Assembly (NCBI GenBank): GCA_036365455.1
Contig: JAWQUS010000002.1
Coordinates: forward strand, 4,030,001-4,094,000
Source of the DNA: Macrosoma leucophasiata
Taxonomy: Eukaryota > Arthropoda > Insecta > Lepidoptera > Hedylidae
Direction of reading: 5' to 3'
DNA: 64,000 bases
Shown here in pieces: positions 42,331-53,367 of this stretch. The notes beneath the pieces were generated by a model, which saw only the letters and a list, made by a program, of their open reading frames with translations, was not told the DNA's origin and did not search any database. The first letter of the stretch is position 1. Every line of letters begins with the position of its first letter. A program made the translations under genes and the position numbers.

Positions 42331-44417
42331 TTAAAAATATTATTAGACACTAGCGCCCCGGCTTCTTTTGGGTACAATGTAGGTTGTTAATGATAGTTTG
42401 CAGTGAGCATGCTGTCTATCGCGCCGGACAGTTACAAAAAAAGAATAAGCGAAATTGATAAACCGTTTTCCATTTTTGCACTTAGCAACAGTAACAAATT
42501 TAGCGATACATTTTATTTGTACACATATAATATAATATGTCGCCGGAAGATACCTACCTATACTACTATACCTACATAGATAAACTAGATCAGTCAGCAA
42601 ATATGCGTCGGACCACAATTATTCTTTATTCACGTAGACACTTGACATTTTCAGCCCGCGATCCGTCTTGGGTATCAGAATCAATATTTAATTAATTAAT
42701 AAAAATATTAGATTTTTTTATAGGTAGTGTGAACGAAAAAAAAACCAGGTTCCAATACCATCTTTAATCCCGTTAAAACCTGTTTACCGAGTCTTAAAAT
42801 AAAATTCAGCCGCAGATAACAAATCAAGAACGAATCAAACAATTGAATGTAGCCACCGGCAATAGAAGGTAATATAATAAACAGTAAATCAACATCCGCC
42901 AACCCTAAATGCTAGTTCTGTTGAAGCGGTATCCCGGTCTATTGTGAAATGTGATGAATGTTATATAATTTTATGAAATGCCTCCTTGTATAATTAATGT
43001 TTAGGTCCAGTTCCTATTTCGATGTGTATGGATCTAGTTATACATTCATTTATATTGCCGTAACATTTATTGTTGCGTTTGACTTTCGATTATAAATTCT
43101 TTTCACGGTTTCATTTTGTACACATAATTATTCATATTTCTTCCATTAGTGGTTATTATCAATTGATAAAGAGAAGAGATCGTAAGAGTAGAGTGCGTTG
43201 CTGATGATTCATCAATGATGATTCATGACTCATAAAATACATTTAAATTTTCAACATCCAGAAAAACTAGTGAGGAACACTTTTATTAGAAAAAGCGCCA
43301 TATTAATTAATTAGTCATTGTCCCAGTATTGAACCTAGTCACTTGGATTTAGTAAAGCAAAATTAGCCCACTACTATAGTGTTGTGTAGGAACGGGTGGA
43401 AATATTCCTCCGACGTTTTAGTAGGAGGAATATTTCCCAGGATAGGATCCTCCGACCAGGCGAGGCATTAACGCTTGGGCCACGGCTCAACGATTGACAT
43501 TGGAAAGTTGTATATAATTTGCCAACTCTTGAGAAAACTTCGTATATGCGATGTAATTCGATTGACACGCCATCTTCCGTACTAGACAGGTACTTTTCTG
43601 TTTTGTTAGTAGCGCTTTATGTATTGGATGCTACAATAGAAACAAAACGCTCACTACAATGTCTACCGATACAGGTCAATCCGCTAATATTCGTGATAAA
43701 AAAGATCGTGTAAACCCAAACCAGAACTCGAATTTCTAATGTCCATTCTACAGGACTGAACTTCTCCATTTGGTAGATGGTGCAAATGTAAAAAGAATGA
43801 CGTATGGATTAGTAGAAGAAAAAAAAATTGGGATAATTAATGATGACAACTTCTAACGTTAATATTTTCTTTTAGTTCAAGAAGTTGGTAACTACATTAA
43901 CAAATTTTGTTAATCTCCAAAAAAAAAAAATTTCTAATTGGATTCAGCGATTGCATTTTAATCAAAGAGTATTATGACCTCAAATGCGGCAGTCTTTAGT
44001 TTCATTAAAAAGGTTTGTTATTATAATTAATATTCTAGGATTATATCGCTTTAGTTTGCCGCATGTGAAATAACTTAATTAACTAGTGAAGAAGTCATAA
44101 CTAAATCTGATTCTCTGATTATAATGGGCCATTATATCTCCGAAAACTACACAGATAGAGTAATTAACTTTGAAATTTCCTAATTTAACTATCGTAGCAA
44201 TGGCTGTATTCAAATCCAGTCTCATTTGTTTGAACCCGTATAGTAAGTGGTTTTAGTTTGTGAACTTGTGATTCAAGGGCCTCTTATGTTAAGAAATATC
44301 GAATAACGTTTAGTTTTGACAAACTTTCAGTCATGGAGTATGAGAGTTGGTACTATTATTTTAATCCTATATAAACCTAATACTTTAAATTTGTTCTGGT
44401 ACAGAGTCATAATACTT
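42331..44417. other. Mostly unassigned DNA (2.1 kb)
   Basis: No gene recognised. 43398-43437 is a perfect 14-bp hairpin (ggaaatattcctcc and ggaggaatatttcc), next to a minus-strand tRNA-like gccgtggcccaagcg at about 43475-43489, probably a decayed SINE. Confidence 0.35.
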
Positions 44418-44674
44418 TTTTTAATGTTATGCAAGTGGCAAGCAAGCATGCAGTTCACATTGATGTTAAGTGATGACTGCAGCCTATAAACACCCACACA
44501 AAGACCGCGGTCAAAATGCAGATGCGTTACCACTCCTGAGGCCTAAGGTGTTATGCCTCTGTGCCGGAAATTACAGGGCCGGAACACGATAATGCGGAAC
44601 ACTACCATTTAACGGCAAGTATTAGGTAATGCGGTGGTGCCTACGCCCGCGAGCTCTGTCACTGGAGCCCTACC
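44418..44674 (-). mobile_element. SINE-A copy with internal deletion
   Basis: Lacks the tacattaccacctgacc segment and about 10 bp of the 5' end, otherwise close to the common form. Confidence 0.85.
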
Positions 44675-44699
44675 TCATCCATTTTCATAGTGGCAAATT

Positions 44700-44895
44700 G
44701 CATCCTTTAAGGCGTTGGCACGTCACGACCCTATCGCTCTCTAGTGGACGAGAGTCCTTCCGCTAGTGCAGTCGCCGACCAATGGCGATGATATCATTCC
44801 AATAGGGCGATAGTTAAAATAACAACGTGGGATGGGTAGCAGCGTCCCGCGATAAAACTATCGCTCCTGCGTTCGAGAATCCGCCCGCCAAGCGT
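44700..44895 (+). repeat. Repeat G
   Basis: Words cacgtcacgaccctatcgct, aatagggcgatagttaaaat and gtcccgcgataaaactatcg contain internal complementarity (agcgatag with ctatcgct). Shared with 30225-30370. Lies between two minus-strand SINE-A copies. Confidence 0.5.
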
Positions 44896-44902
44896 GATGA
44901 TC

Positions 44903-45169
44903 TTTTTTTTTATGTTATCGAAGTGGCAAACCAGCATGCAGTTCACATTGATGTTAAGTGATGACTGCAGACTAAAGACACTTACACAAAGACCATGGTC
45001 AAAATGCAGATGCTTTACCACTCCTGAGCCTGAGTAGTTATGCCTCTGTGCCGGATATTACAGGGCCGTACATTACCACCTGACCGGAACACGATAGTGC
45101 TGAACTGAACACTGATAATGCGGTGGTGCCTACGCCCTCGAGCTCCGTCACTGGAGCTCTACCACCAGT
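44903..45169 (-). mobile_element. SINE-A copy
   Basis: Has a small duplication (ctgaactgaacact) and lacks the adjacent ccatttagcggcaag block; both ends present. Confidence 0.85.
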
Positions 45170-45807
45170 TAATTATTATGGCATATTCTGCCCCAGTGAC
45201 GCACAATACTGTTGGCATGTGTGGGGAAGGCTTTGTTCAGCAGTGAACGTTCTTCCAAACCACATTTGCTTTAAAATTATCTAAACAACCGAATCAGAGG
45301 TTGGAAAGCTATTTTAGTGAAACACTACATAGAATAAAGCATCGAGTTATCAAACCAACTAATCCCAAGTGATAGCAAGCAACCTTCAGCATCACTTTTG
45401 GCATGTTAATATTACATGAGAAGTAAGTTTGGAACACTACATTGTACATTTGTAATGGGTAATGTAATACGATCGTGTCATACTCACAACTTATCACGTC
45501 TTGATGAATTATATTCAAAGTAATGTTTTGACGTCACCAGTTAAGAGTGATGTAGAACAGCTTAAAATAAAGGTGTTGTAATATGATATGTTGAGTGTAG
45601 AATTTCGAATACGACGTCCAAATAAATTAGACGATGATATAGCTGTTAGAAATGCAAATGACATTGTTAATGAGGATAGAGTGGAGCGTTTTTGTTGATT
45701 TGCGGTGAACTATTCTTGTTTTCGATAGGTAGGGACGAGTTAATACGCGCTTGACTTTCACTCGGATAGAAATAATTTCGAGAAGGTTCTTGCAAATTTA
45801 TATTGTG
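45170..45807. other. Unassigned DNA
   Basis: No gene recognised. Confidence 0.3.
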
Positions 45808-46245
45808 GTGTATTTTCAGAGATTGTGTTCACTTTGAGCAGAGACGTTGGGAGTCTATGCGTTTTATACCATCTCTACAATGGCGAGTGCTCTGCTGAAC
45901 TGTTCGACATGGTGCCACCGTCTCTTTTCCTACACCGTACTACCCGCCGAAGAGAAAAGTTCCACCCTCACCGACTGGACACCTGGCAATGTTCAACTGT
46001 GCGGTTCTCACGTTTGTTTTTGCCCAGAACGTGTAAATTGTGGAATGAACTTCCCTCTGAGGTGTTCCTCCGGTGCTACAATATGGGGTTCTTAAAAAAT
46101 GGCGTCAAACGAGTTCTTCAGGGCTGGTAGCGCGTTGGCGACTCCTCTGGTGTTGCAAATGTTCATAGGCGACAGTGACTTCTTGCCATCAGGTGGCCCG
46201 TCTGCTTGTCTGTGAATATTTTGACATAAAAAAAAAACTTTACGA
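45808..46245 (+). pseudogene. 5'-truncated LINE: ORF2 C-terminus and 3' UTR
   Basis: The frame 45825-46130 encodes DVGSLCVLYHLYNGECSAEL, then FLHRTTRRREKF, then LWNELPSEVF, a C-terminal pattern of a lepidopteran non-LTR element of Jockey/CR1 type (from memory). The 3' part has ctcctctggtgttgcaaatg and catcaggtggcccgtctgct, then ends in poly(A) near 46239. RT catalytic motifs are absent. Confidence 0.7.
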
Positions 46246-46560
46246 TAAACCTATTATGAAGCTTAACGCCAAAACTCATACCGATAACACCCGAGAAGCG
46301 TGAATGTGATCGCTTTCTTGCCATCTCCTTCTCACGCTCGCCTTTTTTCTCGGACGAGAAAAGAGAACGGTATCTTCGGTATATTCTTTTTCGATCTGTA
46401 GGTCGCATGAGTGTAGATGCATTCTCGGTTCCAGCGCAACTTTGTGGCGAGACTTCTCGCGTGATTCTGTAGCTGCTATTATAATTCTCTCAATTTTATT
46501 TTCAGATCTGTCAGATCTATCAAAATAGACCTATATCTGTTCAGTAGAGCGCTAGTTTCG
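46246..46560. other. Unassigned DNA
   Basis: Moderately GC-rich at 46280-46400 with ctcacgctcgcc and ttctcggacgagaa; nothing identified. Confidence 0.3.
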
Positions 46561-46562
46561 AT

Positions 46563-46800
46563 GCTAGCGTGCGATGTTCTTCCCGCATTATTTAATCTAC
46601 TAGCCGCTAAATGGCAGTGTTTAGTACTATCGTGTTCCGGCGGTAAAGCTCTGTTTTATCCACCACAGAGGTACAACAACTTAGACCTCAGTACCAACGC
46701 TAATATCTATGGTTTTTATGTAGATGGTTATAGGCTGCAATATTGACTTACCATACACATAAACTGTATGCTTGTTTGCTACTTCATTATATGTATTTAA
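46563..46800 (+). mobile_element. SINE-A copy, strongly diverged
   Basis: Recognisable by ccgctaaatggcagtgttta, ctatcgtgttccgg and ctgtatgcttgtttgctact. Confidence 0.65.
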
Positions 46801-46933
46801 TAAAGATTTGGCCATTTCTCGTGCTTGGACTTGGCCTGTAGATGAATTCTACTCAGTGGATATATATAACGATACATATAATGACTGAACTGTAGTTGGA
46901 CCCGACATCGTTATATCATTATACGTATGTAAT

Positions 46934-47477
46934 ACTAGCTTTTGCCCGCGACTTCGTTCGCGTGGACTTCAGGTTCGTCCCGTCTAGTCTAGCCATATTG
47001 ATCTTTATTAAATGCACAATGTATTTAAGATACTTAATTGGATAAGGATTAATACTGTATTGCTTAAATCGCTTCGTAAATAAGCCATTATTTCTCGTAC
47101 AAAGTAAAGGATAAAAAATGGTTATTGTGGGTTATTCCTAAGAGATAAACATATACCATCACGGACTTTTTTGTAGACCTTTTTAAGTTGTACAATACTG
47201 TAGTAAATTGTTTTGATCTATCTTGTAGGATTCAGTCAGCGTTTGCAATGTAAGCGCAAAAAATGTGTTTTTTCTACGACCTCACATTAAAAACCTCAAA
47301 AGTTGTAGTCTATGTGTTATTCTGATGTATAAGCTATAGCCTATGTGTTATTCTGATGTATAAGCTATATTGTGGTAAAGTTTCATTCAAATCCATTCAG
47401 TAGTTTTTACGTGAAAGAGTAACAAACATCCATACATCCATACTTACAAACTTTCGCCTTTATAATAGTAGTAGGAT
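46934..47477 (-). mobile_element. Non-autonomous Helitron
   Basis: On the minus strand it begins atcctactac, has gtttgttactctttcacgta and ctgaatggatttgaatgaaa, and ends cgcgggcaaaagctagt. A 31-bp segment is tandemly repeated inside at 47310-47369. About 540 bp, no coding capacity. Confidence 0.7.
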
Positions 47478-47791
47478 GTATTACCTGTCTATACGAACCG
47501 TTGTAGCTTTTATCTTGGCACCTCACACTTAGCGATGCGGGCGAGCTAATACGGCTAAATTTCTGTCTCCCACCCGAGCATTAGCCTTGTATCGGAATCC
47601 CGCCGGGAATCGTTTGAAATGCAAATTGTGATAGCGAGGTGTATTAGTTGATGCTTTATTGGTTCCGTAGCTAGCTTCGCTTTGCATGTATAAATTAACA
47701 TAGATGATACTTGTCGAAATGGTGGGGTAAAGTTGTTTATCAGACTAGAAATGGTAGAGTGGAGTTTCATGGTAGATACGGTATGGATTTT
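47478..47791. other. Unassigned DNA
   Basis: Nothing recognisable. Confidence 0.3.
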
Positions 47792-48076
47792 ACTGGTGGT
47801 AGATTTCCAGTGACGGAGCTCGATGGCGTAGGCACCACCGCATTACCTAATCAATCTGCCGCTAAATGGTAGTATTCGGGACAATCGTGTTCCGGTTAGA
47901 TGGTAATGGACGGCCCCGAAATAACTTATCACAGAGACATCAACTGAGGTCTTAGGGGTGGCAACACATCTGCATTTTGACCTCTGGTCTTTGTGTGGGT
48001 GTTTATAGGCTGCAGTCAGCACTTAACATCAATGTAAACTGCATGCTTGTTTGCCACCTTCATTTCAGGAAAAAAT
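47792..48076 (+). mobile_element. SINE-A copy, older subfamily
   Basis: Starts actggtggtagatttccagt and has the older-type gttagatggtaatgga and gacctctggtctttg. Weak A tail. Confidence 0.83.
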
Positions 48077-48176
48077 ACGGATAAAAGCAATTTACATATA
48101 AGGCATACTGCTAATAGCAGTCTATGATTTTAGGTTTTTCCTATAAGAAATATTTTTACAAGCATCAACACAGTTT

Positions 48177-48240
48177 GCTCATCATCATCAGAAGTTTAGC
48201 CGAAAGACGTCCACTATTTAACAAAGGCCTTCCTATAAGG
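48177..48240 (+). mobile_element. Repeat D, 5' fragment
   Basis: Starts with tcatcatcatc, then agccgaaagacgtccacta and acaaaggccttcc. Confidence 0.55.
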
Positions 48241-48764
48241 AGACATGTGGATTTGTGATCACTGTATCCCGCGTAATTGTAGATATTTAGTATCGTCCTA
48301 CTTGAATGGTTAGCGCTATTGTTTAGTTGACTGACGGTACCTACTAGCGGAATTCGCCTCGGCGAGCGGTGAGGACCTTGTTCTTTATTCAAATCTGTCT
48401 GCTCAATTCTATATTTAAATACAATTCAAATAATCGGCGACCAAAAGCGAAAATGAAGATAAAGGCCATTAAAGTATTCATATTTTACAAAACTTGGTTA
48501 GGGCTGTACTTTTAGGCTTCTACCCAAATATTAATAATATTTTAGTTAGTTCAGAAGTCCTGAAATGAATTTATTTATACTCAAAGCCTTTGGCATTCTA
48601 ACAATGAACATTGTCGATAGAAGTTTGAGTGGAAGTATTTTAGTATACATTCTAATTCCGTAATTTTCGTTCTGAGATGCGGTTAAGTACTCGTAGTTTT
48701 ATTTACGTCTTAACAAATATAATACATCATAGTGTCTTGTCTGAAGTGGAGCAATCCCTACTTA
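48241..48764. other. Unassigned DNA
   Basis: Nothing recognisable. Confidence 0.3.
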
Positions 48765-48964
48765 TCCCTACTATATTTTTAATATTATAAATGTGAAAGT
48801 AACTCTGTCTGTCTGTCTGTCTGTTACCTTTTCACGTCCAAACGAGTGAACCGATTTTAATGAAATTTGGTACAGAGATATAGCTGACTTTAAAAAAGAA
48901 CATAGGCTACTTAGTTATTTATAAAACGACATCTACGCGGGCGAAGTCGCGGGCAACAGCTAGT
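48765..48964 (+). mobile_element. Short complete Helitron-type copy
   Basis: Starts TCcctactatatttt, contains a (CTGT)n microsatellite at 48801-48823, then cacgtccaaacgagtgaacc, and ends gcgggcgaagtcgcgggc-aacagctagt. The 3' region can form a GC hairpin before CTAGT. 200 bp. Confidence 0.75.
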
Positions 48965-49033
48965 ACCGTATAATTTTATTTGAACACGTAATAATACATT
49001 CATCGGGCGTGAAGCGCCTATTCAAATATAAAC

Positions 49034-49080
49034 TTACTGGTGGTAGAGCTCGAGTGATGGAGCTCGCTTGCGTGGGCACT
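49034..49080 (+). mobile_element. SINE-A 5' end only
   Basis: The first 45 or so bases (actggtggtagagctcgagt) join abruptly to tRNA-like sequence. Confidence 0.75.
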
Positions 49081-49125
49081 TGACTTCGGGCAGGAATTGA
49101 ACCTGCGAGCTAGCTAAGCTAAAGG
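49081..49125 (-). mobile_element. tRNA-like T-arm fragment, inverted
   Basis: gacttcgggcaggaattgaa is the reverse complement of the T-arm and acceptor end of the tRNA-like copy that follows. Confidence 0.6.
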
Positions 49126-49240
49126 TGGGACTTCGGTAGCATAGTGGTAAAGCGTCTGGACTGGTTATCGTGAGGTCGCAAGTTCGATTCCTGCCTGAAG
49201 TCAAATTTTGCTTTCCGTTTTTTCTTGAATTTCTAAAGTT
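49126..49240 (+). mobile_element. SINE-F with tRNA-like head
   Basis: The head 49130-49202 pairs acttcgg with ctgaagt as an acceptor stem, has an A-box-like tagcatagtggt and a B-box-like agttcgattcc, but the anticodon stem does not pair, so it is not a working tRNA. The body caaattttgctttcc is shared with copies at 10790 and 56080. Confidence 0.65.
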
Positions 49241-49512
49241 CACTCGCATGTGTTATTGCGAAAAATAAATATAACAATTAATATGTCTCTGTTATAGTTA
49301 GAACAACCGATCTTCAAAGTTGTATCTTGCAATTTTTTTAGTGTATTTTTTGTTAATCTCTAGTTTTAAGTTATGTTCGTTTATGGGCTACCTACAGAAG
49401 GTACCTACAGAAGGTAGTTTGCCTCTTTCATGGCTTCAAAAATTATAAATAATTAATTAGGAAATTACAACAATACATCCCCTGTACCCACACTAACATT
49501 ATTAAAAACGCT
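49241..49512. other. Unassigned DNA
   Basis: Small direct repeat ctacagaaggtac at 49391-49415; otherwise nothing. Confidence 0.3.
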
Positions 49513-49665
49513 ATTACACGACACGGTATCCAGGGTCCGGCAGAAAGGGTGAACGGTGGGTGGTACACGGGCCGCTCCGGTCGCCCGAAAGGGCCCTAAC
49601 TCCCTAAATGCTATTACACTACCCTGACCCTTGCTATCGTACCCTGAATACCGTGCCGTGTACTG
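49513..49665. mobile_element. MITE E, copy 3 (shortest)
   Basis: Left end attacacgacacggtatccag, right end ctgaataccgtgccgtgta; the interior keeps gggccctaactccctaaatg. Confidence 0.78.
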
Positions 49666-50204
49666 AGTCCTTTAGTCTAAGCTTCTGTATTTCAACTGAC
49701 ACCTACGTCACTTAAACACTCTCTTTCTCTTCGACTCACGTGACAGTTTCGGAATCAAATTGATTTTTCTATCACAAAAATAAGGATCCCAACTGCGTTT
49801 CTTTAAAAATATTCGAGAGATGAATTCCGGATGTCAAGTTCAGAAACGACAGTCGAAGAAAGGTCGCGAAGTATCCAGATCATTTCATATCGGGGTCAAC
49901 AGTGAGCGCCATTTAAACATAAAGGAAATTCGGCATTTTCCAATAGCATTATTTAAAATACCCGAGCAATGGAGCCTTTGTGATTTTTTGGGTTCCTCAT
50001 TAAGAAAGGAAAAACACTAAATCATCACTTCTTTGTCTTTCTGTTTGTTAAACAAAATTATTTAATCTCAAATCGTAGGTTCTAATGGAAGGAAATCCAG
50101 AATTGCTAACTTGAAATTACATCAATGCGAAAGTGTCTGTCAGGTCAAATTTACTACTTGAAAAAAATAAGTTATTGATATGTATTTAAGTTTTCTAGTA
50201 CTTC
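49666..50204. other. Unassigned DNA
   Basis: No gene recognised. Confidence 0.3.
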
Positions 50205-50300
50205 GGAGTTTGGCAATGTGCCCGAAAATGTCAACAGGCTCGCCCCTTGTTACATGGGCCAAAACGACATGACATGTTTGTATGTACGTGTTTACCTCTA
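50205..50300 (+). mobile_element. SINE-B fragment
   Basis: Words ggagtttggcaatgtgcccg, aaatgtcaacaggctcgccc and gtttacctctacc match SINE-B at 59053-59375 in reverse. Confidence 0.6.
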
Positions 50301-50307
50301 CCATATA

Positions 50308-50656
50308 TACATTTTTTTTGTGTCAAAGGATTGACAGACGAGCGACCTGATGGAAAGTGGTTATCGTCGCCTACGAACATTTGCAACACCAGGGGAGTTG
50401 CCAACGTGCTACCAGCCCTGAAGGACTCTTTTGAGGCCATTTTTGAAGAACCTTATATTGTAGCACCTAGGAAACACCTCAAAAGGAAGTTCGTTCCACT
50501 ATTTACACGTTCTGGGCACGAGCGAACGTGAAAACCGCACCGTTTAGCACAAGATTGCATCGATGTGAAATACTGCCTCGCCATGTTTAGTACCCCGAGC
50601 GTCTTGGATGCCCAGCTTGGTCTTTCCCTCAATGTTACCTCGAAACTGCACCTCAT
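50308..50656 (-). pseudogene. Internally deleted LINE C-terminus
   Basis: The minus strand carries an RT-thumb segment (KTLGVLNMARQYFTSMQ in one frame) joined directly to a segment equivalent to 46010-46240 (the LWNELPS region) and the same 3' UTR. Several hundred bases present in a full element must be missing at the joint near 50550. Confidence 0.6.
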
Positions 50657-51122
50657 ATATATGTCAACACCCAGGATACCGAGTGCTCTGGTACATAAAA
50701 TTAAGCTTGTGCTTCAATCTGGCCAATAGTAAAGATAAATATATAATACACTTTCGTGGTCTACGAACCTCAAACTTCTATGGAATTCGTTTGGCGTGAT
50801 TTAAACTCGCACTTGACCGGTTTTTTATAGAACAATGATGAGTCAGTCCATTAATAAAAGAAGATTAAATCCGTCGCTATTTGCCCGTGAACGATATTTT
50901 ACTGGAATGTCAGGCCCATTTGGAAATTACTTTTAACGTTCGCAAACGAAAAAAAATGTGCTGTTTGACATTGACAAACATAACTAACAAATAACAGTTG
51001 TCTGTTCTGTGAATTGTGTGTACTGATTTTATTTTAGGGTACTGTACTTCAGAAGGATAAAGTGGAACCCTTGTCAGATCACTCATGCGTGATCTACATT
51101 ATTTACTACTGGTAGATTTTTT
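50657..51122. other. Unassigned DNA
   Basis: Nothing recognisable. Confidence 0.3.
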
Positions 51123-51205
51123 TTTTTAATTATTTACACTCACAGCCCTTCACTAGGAATAAACCTGTTTTGGGTGCTGTTATACACACAACACATACAC
51201 AACTC
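51123..51205 (-). mobile_element. SINE-T 3' fragment, diverged
   Basis: Plus strand reads ttacactcacagcccttcac, then aataaacctgttttgggtgc, matching the reverse of SINE-T. Confidence 0.5.
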
Positions 51206-51215
51206 GACGACGACT

Positions 51216-51528
51216 GCTGGTGGTAGAGTCCCAAGTGTAGGAGCTCGAGAGCGAAGGCACCACCGCATTACCTAATCTATCTGCTAAATGGTAGTGTTCG
51301 GCACTATCGTTTTCCGGTTAGATGGTAATGTATGGCCCAGACTAGATACGGGTTTCTGTAGATGTCTATATATACAGAGACATGACTTTTTAGGTCTCAG
51401 GGGTGGCAACGCATCTGTATTTTGACCTCTGGTTTATGTGTACCTAGATGTCTATAGGCTGCAGTCATCACTTAACATCAACGTGAGCTGCATGCTTGTT
51501 CGCCACCTTCCTTACATAAAAAAAACAG
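51216..51528 (+). mobile_element. SINE-A copy, older subfamily
   Basis: Both ends present. An internal insertion of about 25 bp around 51345-51375 duplicates a gatgtctata word. Confidence 0.82.
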
Positions 51529-51569
51529 ACACCCAGACCGGACACAAATATCTGTAGGCTATCCAAATA
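51529..51569 (-). mobile_element. SINE-T fragment, inverted
   Basis: The reverse complement of 51654-51698 of the SINE-T copy that follows. Confidence 0.55.
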
Positions 51570-51581
51570 TATGCATTTGAC

Positions 51582-51788
51582 GACCCGGTTAGTCCAGCGG
51601 TGCGAAACCACCGTTTGATTCGAAGGGTCGCGGGTTCGATCCCCGCACCGGAACAAATATTTGTATGGCCTACAGATATTTGTTTCGGGTCTGGGTGTTT
51701 GTGTATGTGTTGTATGTGTACAACGGCACCCACGACACAGGTTTATACCTACTGTGGGGCTGTGAGTGTAAGCGTATTTTATTTATGT
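51582..51788 (+). mobile_element. SINE-T with tRNA-like head
   Basis: The head gacccggttagtccagcggt has an A-box-like start, and gcgggttcgatccccgc is a good T-arm with B box. The body has tgtttcgggtctgggtgttt and ends gtaagcgtattttattta. tRNA-derived SINE, not a working tRNA. Confidence 0.7.
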
Positions 51789-51789
51789 A

Positions 51790-51840
51790 CTAGTCCGGGA
51801 ATCGAACCCGTCACACACCACTGGACCAAATGGCTCATCA
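51790..51840 (-). mobile_element. tRNA-like fragment
   Basis: gtccgggaatcgaacccgtc reads on the minus strand as a T-arm with B box, followed by a short tRNA-like stretch. Confidence 0.4.
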
Positions 51841-51850
51841 GAACCAGTGT

Positions 51851-52117
51851 AAGGAGCTCGAAGGCGTAGCCACCATCGCATTACCTAATCTAACTGCCAA
51901 ATGATAGTGTTCAGCCCTGTCGTGTTCCGGTTAAATGATACCTAATGTATGGACTATCACAGAGACATAACAACTGAAGACTCAGGGGTGGCAATGCATC
52001 TGCATTTTGACCTCTGGTTTTTGTGTAGATGTCTATAGGCTGCAGTCGTCACTTTTTTTCACACACACAACATTTATGTGAACTGCTTGTTTGCGATCTT
52101 CGTTACATAAAAAAAAA
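51851..52117 (+). mobile_element. SINE-A copy, older subfamily
   Basis: Starts inside the head (ggagctcgaaggcgtagcca) and ends in poly(A); the tail is interrupted by a cacacaca insertion. Confidence 0.78.
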
Positions 52118-52176
52118 CTGAAAATTACCACAGCAACTATAGTCGTGTAATTCTATGTATTAAGTTTGAACATATT

Positions 52177-52221
52177 GTATATTTTTATATATATCCCCCT
52201 TGGATATATATAAAAATATAC
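52177..52221. repeat. Perfect 20-bp AT-rich inverted repeat
   Basis: 52177-52196 and 52202-52221 are exact complements around a 5-nt loop (cccct). Confidence 0.92.
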
Positions 52222-52945
52222 GATCAAAGTAAACGACAGAACCCATTCAATTAACTTTACAAAAGTCGTGTTTACTTTTAATTGTATAACAAAGACTTCA
52301 TTAAACAAGTATATTTAAAAACATTTTCCCCTAGCGTGTTTTACAATGAAACAATGTTATTTGTTCATTAAAAAAACGTATTTGAGGTCCGCATTAACAA
52401 TTACCCACCGGAAACACTGGCTGGTTGGCGAGGCGATAAAAATCTATGCTTTTTAATTATACCAATAGGCCCCGCCCGGCGTTGTAATTTTATGAAAACG
52501 TCCAATCATATTACAGCCCGATGACGTGGAGTGTCATTTGAGCGGCGAGAATATTAATCACTTTGTCGTTATGATTTCAAAATTAGAACTCAAACTTTTT
52601 TTTTCACGACGTGTAATAGAATTTTCAAATTCGATTTGACGTTTCGTTCGGACGGTTAGAAGTGACTGTGGTTCTGTCGGACTGCGTTTTCGTTTTGATG
52701 GGAGCGCGTGAAAGGAACAGGTCGCCTTTTTTTATCGCGGCTGCAGAGGGTTTTGTGGTAAAAATAGTTTAATAGTTTCTCAATTTTAAAATTTTAATTT
52801 GTTTTCACATCAATGATTTGAGACATCGCTGTGGTGTCGATCACGCTTTTTGTGTTCATTCGCGCGTAAGTTTTTTTTGTATATGTGAACCGCGTCATCT
52901 TAGTTTTATTGAACTCTCTTTAATATTACAATCATATGCAATTAG
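52222..52945. other. Unassigned DNA
   Basis: 52620-52760 is less AT-rich and CpG-containing (ttcgttcggacggttagaag) and could be a first exon or promoter; no further support. Confidence 0.3.
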
Positions 52946-53300
52946 AAAGAAAGAAAAGGCGTTTATTTGGCGCATAGCCAGAAAACACACAAAAACAAAC
53001 AGATTTAAAAACACAAAACAATTCATTTTAAACTAGTACAAGCACAAAAACAATAGACCACAAAAAAAGGAGATAGAGAAAAAAAAATAACAGAAAAAAC
53101 AGAACCAACTACACAGTGACACAAACAAATAAGTATGTATGTATGTATGTATCTTCACGCCAGGTCCCTAACGGGGTAGGCAGAGAGTGAGAGTGTAACA
53201 AATAAGTAGGTAATGTTAATAGTGCGTGTCACACGGCTGCGCCAAAATGGTCTCCAGTTCAGCATAGAAGTCAGGCGTAACGCCTGACGCTGATTTTCAA
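52946..53300 (-). repeat. Unclassified repeat-like stretch, possible LINE 3' region
   Basis: Minus-strand reading of 53208-53300 contains a frame DFYAELETILAQPCDTHY. The plus-strand left edge is a gaaagaaagaaaa run. It is interrupted by the SINE-C insertion. Identity uncertain. Confidence 0.3.
53124..53208 (-). mobile_element. 61-bp SINE-C insertion with 12-bp target duplication
   Basis: The 12-mer aacaaataagta at 53124-53135 is repeated exactly at 53197-53208. Between them lies gtatgtatgtat-type tail plus cttcacgccaggtccctaac and gggtaggcagagagtg. On the minus strand it is a 5'-truncated SINE-C with an (ATAC)n tail, which shows this family is retroposed. Confidence 0.85.
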
Positions 53301-53367
53301 TTAATAATTAATTAGTAAATACAAACACAAGGCTTTTTGTCTCATTGCCAATGCAAATACTTGTCTA

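Noticed and set aside
9792..45021. Recurring frames beginning MVTHLHFD or similar
   Set aside because: They are translations of the SINE-A tail, recurring because the DNA repeats; stops and frames vary between copies.
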